From the NCBI RefSeq assembly GCF_040054535.1, contig NC_090795.1:8238501-8302500 (forward strand): a stretch of DNA of 64,000 nucleotides. The letters are read 5' to 3'. The position numbers and the translations under genes were made by a program. Below the pieces are notes generated by a model. It did no database searches, was not told the origin of the DNA, and worked only from the letters and a program-made list of their open reading frames with translations. This document shows, piece after piece, positions 42,601 to 54,200 of the stretch. Every line of letters begins with the position of its first letter. The stretch's first letter is position 1. The DNA comes from Antennarius striatus. Taxonomy: Eukaryota > Chordata > Actinopteri > Lophiiformes > Antennariidae.

Positions 42601-45600
42601 GCTGCCTATCCTACTCTGGTTAGATGGGAATAAGATAACAGTGATGCAGTCAGAGAAGCTGTCAACATCGAGGTGAAAAGTCATGGTTGCCAGTGGTAAT
42701 GACTGTATTCCTTCTTGTCAAACCTTTACTTTGGCAGGTGAAACAAAACACATAAAATTTGACAGGGAGTGGGTATTTTCCCCTCATGATCCCAAAATAT
42801 TACATGTACCAGTATACTGTATAGCCACAGTGTGAAAGTGTTTTTGCAAAGATGGAGTAGGTACTTTGTTGGAGAAAAATTAAGTTTTTCCTGAGTGGCA
42901 ATGTGACTCATACTATAATTATTGAGTTATTTTAGGCTTTTAAAGCAACCCTCTGACCAATGTGAGACATTTGATTTATAATAAGCATTTGCTACAACTC
43001 TTTCTCCTGTCACCAACATGCCATGGTTCGACTAAAATTGAAAATTTGGAGCATGGTTTGAAATTGGCCCATTAAGTTGATGAATGCTACTGGAAGTACC
43101 ATATATTAAAATTAGTTCTTGACATGTGCCAATCAGAGGCCTGCAATGGCTCCCTGCATGGTTCGTTGTGGAACATGAAATTATTCCTCCATTAAAACGT
43201 CAAACTCAGTTGAACTATTTCTATCCAGACTACTAAAATGCAAAGAAATATGTCACATGGTACCTTGACTGGATTGATTTAGTGAGGTGTGAGCTGTGTG
43301 ACCTAATACTGTCACACCAATTGCTACCTTAATGTCAATGAAACATGCTGGTATAAGCTGTATTGTGAACCTAAGTGGTGCTCATTGAATCCTGGAACAA
43401 CGAAGATCCTTTGGAGAGACACAATGTCAACAACTTAGTACCAGGGTAATAACGGAAGACATTAACAGATCAAGTTCTCCCTCTTTTTTCTGTCCAACAC
43501 AAACAAACGAGTCTTTTTCTTTAAAAAAAAAACAAAACAGTACTTTTTTAAAGCAAAAAGTAAGGTGAGTTTTCAGTCTAAGACTGTTTTGTTCTTTTAT
43601 GCTCAGTTGAGTAGAAAATCAATTATGTAAAGTCACTCTTCACATATTATGCTAAACACAATAATGTGCATCTGCATATATACATATTGGCCATTGTGCA
43701 GCCTCATTGTCTTCCTCTCTCTTCTACACAGTGTGCAAAACAGTAATAAGAGTACATTCATCTTACATTTTTTGTGACAGGTAAGACTGCAGTCTTATGT
43801 TAAATGCTTTTGTTACCAAGGAGAATGACTACACATTAGATGACTTACCTTCTATAACAAGACACTAACACATTCTTTTCCAGTCGAAAAGGGTGCCAAA
43901 CAAGTCGTCTCGTACTATGGAAACAGATGCTGGCCACATGTAAAAGAAAAAAACAAAACAAAACAAAACATCCCTAAAACAACAACTGTGGAATAGGGAA
44001 AATTGTGCTCACAGTAAGATGGGCTGGCTGCCTCCCAGACTGCACTGGTTTTAGACCTACTGGATAGAATGAAATAAGTCAACATCATATTATAGAAATC
44101 AATTCTTATCTGAGTCTTATTTCTGGTCCAAATATTAAGCCAGTTATCTCCAGATACCTTATAAATGATTCATAGCAGTCTTACTTACACAGTTTCCATT
44201 TCTAATAGTGAGCTGTCCAAATGAACAGAGGCTTTCTGTTCATCTTACAGATGTAGGACAATTGAGACTGCAATAATGATAAGAATGGTAACAAAGCAAA
44301 GTGGCACCGATCTTCACACACAAACCCATGGATAATAGAGGAAATGGATGGGATTTCAAAGAACTCTACTTATCTGAGGTGCAATCAGATGACCTGTGTT
44401 TGAAATAAACAGCAAGAGAAATACATGTGGAGAAAGAACTGAACCAGAATAGAGGATGCACAGACACACAGGGAACATTTTGAAAAGCTGCATACAATAG
44501 AGTTGAGGGTCACAGCCAACAAATAAGGGCATGCATGACAGATGGGCACACACACTCCTCTGCAGTCAGTCATAACACAAGAAAGAGGAAGTGGGAAGGT
44601 TCTGGCAGAAGCCTAGAGGGTGCAGAGGTAGTAGTAGCATGGATAAGGAAAAATCTAATGAAAACCTGACTTCATTTAACAACATCAAAAGGAATCCCAA
44701 ATTTAGCCTGTTTTAAGACTTTTTTTTACGAGCCAGCAAAAATTATTCCTGTTGCAAAACACATGGTACAGTAGATAGACTTGTTAGGTGAGGGCAGCAT
44801 ACCAAATACAATTCTATGACAGAAGTGTACTGGTATATTTATTTTGGGATCATGGTGAGGGAGCAGAGGGTGCAAGACATACAGAACTGCACCAAATCAG
44901 GCATCGGCGATGGGACACAAAAGCATGGAGGAGGTTGTCCTCGGACTCTGACGTCATCACTGACCTTTCGTGTATTTACAGAGGAGGTTTGATTTCCACT
45001 CTTTTTCCATGCTCACACATGAGGCGTTGTGAAGCAGTTCTTGGAGGTAAAAGAGTAGCTTTGTCCCAACCTGGATGGTGAGCACTGGAGTCATGTGCTC
45101 CTGCCAATCCTGAGGAAGGGCCACAAGCAGAGGCCATTGAAAAAAAGAAACCAGCGTAACCTGTTTTACTTTAACTCTGTCACATCGAATAAGGACAGCC
45201 AATAATCGACAGCTCTCCATCTGTAGTTTTAGCCTTGTTTGACCCCCTACTTCTTTGATCATTTTTGTCAAAGCTGTTTTCAGACAGAGTTGAGAGACAG
45301 GACAGACACCTTTTTCAAAGATATTCATGGCACTCCATTTTCTGCACCGTCATAATAAATGAAATGCAAGGCGATCAAGATCTCTCTCTGCATTTCAAGC
45401 AACAACAAACTACAAAGCATCTTCATCTCTATTGGGGTGATGCAGCTTGTGTGGATTTAAAATGAACATGATAAATCACTTCCAATGCAAATGAGTGATT
45501 TTTGTTTTTGTGCAGCAAGGTTAACCTGCAGTCACACAACTTATATTTTGCTCAATTCTCACCTTGAACAAGTAAAGAGATCTTATTATCACAGGGTAAA

Positions 45601-46800
45601 AACATGACTACTGCACTGTATATTTAAACAGCCCCTTCCAAATACTCCAGGCGCTGCAGACAATATTGCCCTCTACAGGACATGCATATTAGTCAAGCCT
45701 GTCTCTCATTGATTTAATTTTTTTTTGTTTGGCTGTGATGAATTTAAAAAAGAAAGCACCACTTGTTTTGAAGAATGACAAATTGCACAATGTTTGGTGA
45801 GCCTGGAGATCACAGAGTGGCACAGTGAGACCATGGTTTTTAAGACCTTGGCTCGCACCATTTTGACATTTAACACATCCATGCTCAATTACTTAGAACA
45901 TCTGTGGTGCCCTTTAGCATGGAGCCAAATGAGCCGGTATTTTGCAGCCGACCCTGAACGCTGACTTCACCATGGAGGGTGCAAACAAAAGGCAAAAAAC
46001 AAAACAAAACAAAACAGTGAACAGTTCACATCCAAATAAGTTGGATGGAAGGTTTCAACTTTAAATGAATACATTTTAGAAAAAAAATATTATCATTATT
46101 ATTATTTATTGATATGAAACAGAAGTATATAAAAAAAAAAAGACTGATTGAAAGACCTGGGGTGAAAAACATCATAAGACCATGGGCTCTACCTCATCTA
46201 AAATCTAAGAGTGTGAAATGATCGCATTAAAAAAAATTGAGCAACACAGGTTATTGTCTCCAAGCCATCTGCATGGCATTTATAAAATGAGGAATAAACA
46301 GGTATAACACACTGGTGGAGCAGACACCTACATGTGCAACCCTTTCATATTCTATGAGGCACTGAAAGTGATGAACTGTGGATTCAGCCGTCCTCGGCTC
46401 GTATTAGAAATGCTACAACAGCAGAACAGAACTCAAACATCCATTCCAGGGTTCTTGTGCATTGGTGTGACAGAAGATGGACGACAATTTAGGACAAGGA
46501 GACTGTGTCAGTGCAGCAGCAGGAACAGCCTTATCCTAGGAATTGTCCATTCTTTTCTATCCTTTATGCTCTTTTCACTCTGCTTCCTATTTTTATATTT
46601 TCCCCAAACTCAACTTCCCTCCCATTTCTTCCACTCATTCAGTTTCCTCATCCCTCACCTTTATCATTAGTATACCATCAATACTAACTTCTATAGTGTA
46701 ATATCTACTGTGAGGCAATGGAAAATTACAATGTTTTAATGACATATGTTCCTGTGAAACCAGACATTTGTTGTGTAGGGATGTGCAATGATCGTAAAGA
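39601..46800. other. crispld1-dok spacer, left part
   Basis: No gene recognised. The longest frame is 161 codons at 42138-42623 (+), in a moderately GC-rich, non-repetitive stretch; it has no domain. A CRE-type TGACGTCA lies at 44949-44956 in another non-repetitive stretch. A/C-rich runs occur at about 43947-43970 and 45985-46017. Confidence 0.5.
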
Positions 46801-46898
46801 TTCTATTCTATTCTATTCTATTCTATTCTATTCTATTCTATTCTATTCTATTCTATTCTATTCTATTCTATTCTATTCTATTCTATTCTATTCTATTC
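46801..46898. repeat. (TTCTA)n pentanucleotide satellite
   Basis: About 19 perfect TTCTA units, ending TTCCA. The Phe/Tyr/Ser/Ile/Leu frames through it are repeat translations. Confidence 0.97.
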
Positions 46899-49800
46899 CA
46901 AGTTATTTTTTGGTACTGTGCACTCATTAACAATTACTATCAAAGATTCTCTACAAATGCAAATATAAACATGATCTCATTTTAGATGGCTGGAAATGAA
47001 AGCAGAACATTGTGAAAGGTTTTCCCGCTAGATTGCCCTGCAAAAACAAATTTGCGTAAGCAGACACACAAATTTTTGTTATCCTCAGCTCTTCTGATAA
47101 CACTTTCCGTTAATTGCAAGAAACCGTTGAAATAGGTTGACACACTCATCTCATTTGCTTGCCCACTCTCCCAACTCACCTTCTTGAGAAGGACGGAGAG
47201 GCCCTCCAACCACTTCTACTTCTAAGTGTTGCCGAGTAAATCAAAAATGTCATGGAGTGATCCTCTGGGACTGCACACAACCTTTGCTGTCCTATATTAT
47301 ATTACAACCTTTGCTGTCCTCCTTGGACCAGTTGAGCTCAGAACAGCTCACATCTCTTATTCTAAGAAATCTGCATTTTTCTTCTCTGTCCACGTTTGCC
47401 TTTTCCCCCCTCCAGGCACTGACATTTAATCAAACCAAAATCCCATTGTGCACATTAACATATCAGACTGATATGGGTTGCTGTAAAAAGCTTAAGTAGA
47501 GGAACTTGGAGCAGAACATTACCATAACTCTGCTTGTGTGATCTCTATTTTCTCTCCTCCACCCACATGTGAAAATGCTTACCTGGCAAGCATAGACTAG
47601 AGGCATTTCTCTCCTTCTCTCTCTCACCCCGTTTTCCACTCATTCACCCCTACTTATCTTTTTAGAATGTGTTAATTATTTAGCTTGTTGTGCTTCTGAC
47701 TGTTTGGCAAACAACACTGATTCAAACTAAGCATCTAAAGCAAAAGCAGCTTAAATATTTCACCAGACCATCCGAACCAAAAGCCTATAATTTTCTTTTG
47801 CCTCAGCTAAAAAAACAAGTCAAGGGTACTTTTTTTTTTTTTTAGACATTTGAGTGCTTTAATGGATGACATTGCTTCTCTGTATGCCTTCCAAGAATTA
47901 ATCATCATAGACATGAAGGGACTCACATAAGTGATGTGGAACTTCTATGAAAAATTGCGATGAATATGAGGTCAATACCTGATAAATTGCTGTAGTTGAC
48001 AAGAGATGTTTTCTACAGCTCAGCAGATATCAGATGCTTTCTTCCTGACCTGGGTGAAGGTCTCTTTGCTCTTGAGTGCCTCTCAACACATCTGACCCTG
48101 CTGGCAGTCATCCACGTATGTCAGGGCCATATGTTGGTTTTTGGGATACCCTGCAAGCTGAACACATTGAGCCTCTCTTACCTCCAACCAACTACAACTA
48201 AATCGGTAGCCAGTCTTGTGTCACGGCAGGTAATTACTTATTCAAAAATTACGACAATATTTAGTGCCCTGAAAAAACATTGTCACTGCCAACATTGTTT
48301 TCTTCGAGAGGGATGACGAAGCAGGGAAAATGGAATGAGGCCATGTTGTACAGAGAGGATTATAAAGACAAAACAACTTTGACAAGTCTGAACTTTGAGG
48401 ACACAACCGGGGAGGCGTTAAAACGATCAAAGTCGAGTTGTTGTTTGAGAGGTGAAGAAGAAGAAGAAAAGCAAAGGTAAAATACAGATATTGAGTTTTA
48501 CCTCTCAAATCAAAAGCTGACCCCAGAAAAGCACTTTTCAAAGAGGCAGTCATCAATGCGTGCTAGACAAAGTGAAGAGGAAGCTGGTAGTGAAAGTTTT
48601 CACTACGGATTTTCATGGATTTTATGATTACGTGATGTAAGCTTTTACATACGCTAAGTCTCGTATCAAATTTTAATCAAGGTAAGTAATGACAACCCCT
48701 CATATTAATGTACCTGAGCCATCTGCTCCCTAATACCACAGATTTCACTCTCTGTGATTGCAGAACACCACTCACTACATCCTGATAATGATTATGGCTT
48801 CAACAGGGATCAAAATGTGTTTCTATGCTTTGATTTTCAGAGCTTTTTGATTGCCAATCTGCAGCATTGTGTACTATCCAAGCTGCAGGAAGTGGTTGTT
48901 TGCTTTGTGGGGCTTGGTTCACTTACAATTTATTTGGTCCTTTAGCAGGCCACTGGTTTTATCCTTATCTGATCCTTCAGCAGACGGTCTGGTTTTATTA
49001 TTCATAAAATCAAACAACATCAGTTCTAGGCCAGCTAATAATCACAAATCATGTTGCTCACACACTAGCCACCTCAAATTGTATTTCCTTATTAGTGGTC
49101 TGCCTTGTGAAAAATCTGGAAATGACATGCACACTCAGATAGTTAATAAGCAAAAGACTAGATACAACATGTTTTGCAAATTAGACACTGACACATTGCA
49201 TACTTTATTTAAACATAATGCTGAAGTTAAAAGGAATGGCAGAACATGAATGGTTTAAAAACTTACATAAACAACTAACAAAAAAGTCATTTAAAAATGA
49301 CAACAGTGTTCTTGACATAATTTATTTGTACATTATATGAGATCAAAAAAATGAATGACAACAAGTGCCAAATGAATTGCTTGCTCAATTAATCTATGAG
49401 TCGACTAATTGTCAAAGTCATAAAAAGCACTGTCACTGTCAGCAAAATAGGCTAACCAAGTCCCAGCTCAATTACTGAACTTTCTCCAGCCATTTGCTTG
49501 AACACCCCCCCCCATCTATAAAATTCCCATGTTGAATCTAATTTTTAAAAAATCATAATGATGCTTTAAAAATCAAATGTGGTCATTATTGGAAAATGTA
49601 TACAATAGTTTCATAGAAGTACAGGGTAAAGATTCAAGTCACCAAAGTTTCTCATTCAATGTTTGATGAAGGAAGACTTCCAGTGCTGGGGTGAAACACT
49701 ATACTGTGCTTGAGTATTAATTCAACATCGGCATCCTTGTACTCCAGATGAAAATACTTCAGCAGCTAAAGAAAGAATTAAACTATGAATAAATTATTTA

Positions 49801-50739
49801 AATTTTCTTTCACCCCTTGTGAAGTCCACAAATGTTTGGACTTACATAAAGCTCTGGTGAACATTAACAGAGGAACAATATCCCTCTGCACATGCTGTCG
49901 ATAGTTTCATACAATCCTGTCTTACACACCTCTCCCACTCAGTCTTAATTTCCTGCTATCACTGCTTGAGGCTGTCGATTGGGATACCAGCTGTTCTCCG
50001 CAGCTGATCACATCGGTCCAATAGCACAGTGATGCTCCTTCATCCTGCTGCTGTGTATTTCAACTGGATTCTCTCTGTACTCCTTGTTTCTTCCATCCGT
50101 CATAATGCGTGCCCTCTATCTCACCATCATTAGCCAAGCCTTGCAGATTCCCTAACTTCTTCAATTCATCACCCCTTCATCTTCATCAGTCTCAGCAGGG
50201 TCATCAGCCACCACCACCAGTGTCTAGACTCCAACATGGGGGAGTCACATTGCTGCTGCTCTTCAATCTTAATCACCTTGAGGACTCATTGAAGTGCCAA
50301 AGATTTTCTGGCGGGGTAATAATCACACATATTTGTTGCAATAAACAGCTATCCTTACTTAATTTATTGTCTCCTTAAGAAAATAAATAAATGAATAAAT
50401 AAATAAAATACCATTAGGTATTGAATTTAACAAAGGCATGTTTCTGTTTACATCAACTTCTCTGCAGTAAAAGAAAGATTTTGAGGTTTCTTCACGAACG
50501 AATTTAATAGTGTTGCTTCAACCAAAGAAAAAGAAGCCTAATTAGAGTTTCCTGCTGATTCTCTGGGGAAATTAATCACCGGAGCATCTGAAGCCTCCTG
50601 AAATTTAAAGAACAAACAACAAGGCCATAAAAATAAAAAATAAAAAAAACAAGCAAAGAGAGCATTTTATGTGAAGAGGTGGTTTGATGCTGAAGAACAC
50701 CTGCCCGTTGAATTGTATTCCCACTCTCTGCGTGTGTCT
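46899..50739. other. crispld1-dok spacer, right part
   Basis: No coding exon recognised on either strand. It includes homopolymer runs (T run at about 47830-47844) and AT-rich single-copy sequence. Distal dok regulatory sequence may lie here by position only. Confidence 0.5.
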
Positions 50740-51149
50740 CCGACCCCTTCACGGTTGCGGGGATGGAGCGGTCCAGGAAGCGCGCCTCTTCTCTTTGCGC
50801 TCGTCGGTTCCAGTGAATCAGCTGACGAATGGTATCTCCCTCCTCCTCCTCCTCTTCCTCCTCCTCCTCCTCCTCCTCCTCCTCCTCCTCCTCCTCCTCT
50901 TCCTCCTCCTCCCCCCATCCCTCCTCTACCTCCTCCTCTTCCTCGCCCCCCCTCCCGTATGGATCGCGCCGCTGAAGCCGGGCAGCCTGAGCGCTGACAC
51001 AGGAGCAGCTCGTCTGCCGCTCGCTTCTCCTCTCCAGCCGCTCGATGTCACAGCGACCGATCCTCCAGGAAAACATTGCGCCAGCCAAAGATCAGCTCAC
51101 TTTATAGAATTCTCCATCTCGGATAGGAAGCTGCTCGCTTCCCGTCACC
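50740..51149 (+). promoter_or_regulatory. dok promoter / 5' UTR, GC- and CpG-richer leader
   Basis: Composition changes from AT-rich to GC-rich, with many CpGs (GCGCGCC, CTCGTCGG, GGATCGCGCCGC, CCGATCC), and continues to about 51300. A start codon with a favourable context (CACCATGG) follows at 51150. This is typical of a TATA-less CpG-type promoter. The transcription start is not determined. Confidence 0.65.
50837..50943. repeat. (CCT)n homopyrimidine tract
   Basis: About 107 bp, almost purely C and T on the + strand, mostly CCT units with CTT interruptions, 200-310 bp before the dok start codon. The Pro, Leu and Glu/Gly-rich frames on both strands come from this tract. Confidence 0.95.
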
Positions 51150-51215
51150 ATGGCGTCCAACTTCAACGACATAGTCAAACAAGGATACGTGAGGATACGG
51201 AGTAAGAAACTGGGG
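51150..51215 (+). CDS. First coding exon of a Dok5/Dok6-type docking protein (partial)
   Basis: The exon encodes 22 residues starting [13 protein letters not shown] and ending KKLG, then a GTGAGT donor in phase 0. This is the start of the N-terminal PH domain of the DOK4/5/6 subgroup; DOK4 starts MATNFSDIV, so DOK5 or DOK6 fits better. The residues before the donor (S-K-K-L-G) look nearer DOK6 (S-R-K-L-G) than DOK5 (S-R-R-L-G), but 22 residues cannot settle it. The products are adaptors with PH and PTB domains that bind receptor tyrosine kinases such as RET or Trk and act downstream in neurons. The next exon (expected to continue I-[FY]-x-R-C-W-L-V) was not found in the remaining 12.8 kb, so intron 1 is long, as in known DOK5/6 genes. 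Confidence 0.85.
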
Positions 51216-54200
51216 GTGAGTACTGTTGCACTTGCTATCCCTGGCGCGGTGGAGGAGATGGAATGAGGAGGAGGAGGAAGAGGAGTACCACTTGTTTCAG
51301 GGGCGGCTGGGTTAAGAAAGAGGCTTTAATTGCTCCATCCGTCCTGCTGTGAGCTCCTCATGGGGAAAAACAGATTAGAGGGTCAGCACCAACAGCGGAC
51401 AAGTTTCCCCTCAGTGCGCTGTGCAAAGTGCTTCAGCGCCCACTGAGATGAAGGTAAAGACTCCACGGCTGGTGTCAGGTGGGATGTTGCTGTGGGGCTT
51501 CATGTATAAAGTTTGGGTTTCTGACTTAATTTTCCAAAACTTCTGCGAACACCACTTAATTGCCCTGAAAGACATAAAAATGCAAATAATATCACCTTTG
51601 ACTCACGTCATGAGAAATTAAGTTAATGCATCACAGAGAGCCAGAAGCTGCGCGACCACACTGCGCCATGCTTTATGGATGGCCGGCATAATGGGAATAG
51701 TGGGAATACTGGTTATCGCTGCATTTTTGTCAGCCTGTCATTAGTGGGGTGACTCAGTTAGTACTTAAGGGGGAAAAAAAGCTGATTTGGAGCCATTGCA
51801 CCTCTTTATTGTCTCGATAATGGAGTTCGATTGATGGTAAAGCAAGGGAGAAAAATAGAGTGACTGCTTAAATGGAAATGAATGATATATGTTCAGTTAT
51901 GAGCGCCTTATTGTCTGTCTCATAAAGCCATCTGCTTTTGTTCATACTTCCACCTCATTAGGCTTACAGAGCGGGAACACTCCCTCTTCTCTGATGAAGT
52001 GTGATGATGGAGGCTAATGATGTCTGCCTCCTCACATTATCACCTGACTTCATCAACACTATTCCCATATTGTTGTCTGCTTAGATTCCAACCATCTTTG
52101 ACTACTCTACTGTACCGGTAACTGTTGAGCAGGAGAAAGCTTTTGCTGCCTCTGAAAGTCTTGTTCGGCAATGAGCTCAAACTGTTTGTTGTTGTCAACA
52201 TGCAAATGAACTTGCTCACATACAGAGATTGTGTTCTGTGGTGAGCCCTTTCCAAAGGAAGTTAAGACCCATGCTGTGCTGGTTGTGCTCGAGGTATGGA
52301 TGTCATATCTCTGCCAGCTCCACATCTCATCCTGCTGTTTGTGTCCTGATCGCCCACTCCCTCCACCGTTCGCTGCTGTTTCATCATAGAAAACCGTGCT
52401 GCAATGGCTTCACAGGACCCCAGCGTGGGTAGAAAGAATTTATCAGTCCATTTTGGGGTTAGGTATTTGAATGTAATTATCAGTTTGAACCAGTTAGAGA
52501 GAAAACAAGTAAATACAACAGAAATAGTTGGTAACTGCGTGCCGGAATCAAGAGGCGTTGATGCACCACATGCCATGATGCTTTTTTGTGGGAAAGAAGA
52601 CATCATTAGAGCTAAAGCAAATCATATGTACTGTTTTGTTTTGAATTTAAAGATGGATGATAACTAGATTCGTGACACACGCATGTGTGGGCTGGTATTA
52701 TAAAGTTTTTTTGAAAAATTTGAGTGGAAGTGGTTGGTATGCATGTTTGGCTGAAATGATGATGATTAAATGTTTTGTCAATATGTATGTAGGACAAAAG
52801 ATAGAAATAAGCATCATGTCTTTAAGTGGTTTGTTGTGGTCAAAAAGATTCAAACACCCCAAAATAACACAAATAACCAAAATTAATAAAATATCCCACC
52901 TAAGGATTGACTATTTTGGAATTGGCATTTGTACTTTCATCCACTAATCTGATCAGCTCTAAAATCAATACTCTCTGGAAACACAGCAGTATAATAAAAT
53001 TCCTTCAATCAAAAACAGCCCAAAATTGGTCAAATCATTTTGATTCAAGGAAACAGTCATCTGCTCAAAGGGTAAATAAATGGGATAATAAATCTGTCTA
53101 TTGTTGTCAGAAGAGCTGCAGATAATGATTTTCATTGCAGATTAATCTGTTGCTTTTTTTCATGAACAATTGAATTGCAGTTTGCTTCAGAAAAATGTCT
53201 TATAATAGTGCAATACAACATCTCCAAATGAATTGATCTGTGTCGCAACAGAATGAAACCCAGAGATAATCATTTTCCTGACACGGGAGATAAAGAAAGA
53301 CCAAGTCATTCCCCCATTGGAGAAACTGGATCCAGTCCTGCTTTTGTGCAAAATAAAAATTCACAATTAACTAAAACTAGTGTCTATTTGCCTATCCAGT
53401 TATTACACCTTTTTATTCCAAATTTCATTTCATTTCTCCACAGTAAGTGCTGCTGATTCATTTCAGTTGGTACCAAAATCTATGAATGTCTGAGCTTGAC
53501 ACCCCCCCGTCGGAGCGACTGGATGTCCCCACTCAACTGCAGATTTAGGCCAGAAAGGTCCCGAGTGCTTTCCTCCTCATTCGATGGCTTTTTAATTTTT
53601 TTTTTTTGTGATTTAAAGGTCTCTCAAATATCACATATCAAGACTTTGCATCACAGTTGACCTTCACATGCTCCCACTTTGGTTTCTGTTGTAGTGCTGT
53701 GCCTTTTTAGAATGTATTATACATTATTTTCCATTAGAAGGAGGTACAGTTGAATGGTTCGCTTTATGCAATATGTATTAAATTGGCCACACCAACACCA
53801 ACGGCTTTAGCCGAAGTCATCAGCATCCGTCAGCATGATTGGCTCATTTCCAAACCCCATCATGTGTGAAGGTTGAGACCATGAGGTCATGTCTGTATTC
53901 TGCTGAATGATCAAAATTATCAGGGCATTTTCTCCTCAGTTTTTTCTTTTCTTTTCTTGGGGTTTGTTTGTTTTCCCTCAATACATTTTGGGTATTTTTT
54001 TCTCTTTTGAATATGAAGTAACTCAGTAATTCCCTGCATTAGCCAACGTCATTTTCTCTTTGTTGGCTGCAGAGACAACGATGCAGCGCTCTTGAAATAG
54101 TCCTTTCTTCTTTTACACCGTCGTCCTTTTCCTCTCATTTCCACCTTTTCAGACACCTCACAGGCCCTCCCCCTGTATCCCACCTCTACTCCTCACTTTA

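Noticed and set aside
50576..51205. Poly-Glu, poly-Gly, poly-Pro and poly-Leu frames of 80-173 codons
   Set aside because: All run through the CCT tract; the real coding sequence here is the 66-bp dok exon in another frame.
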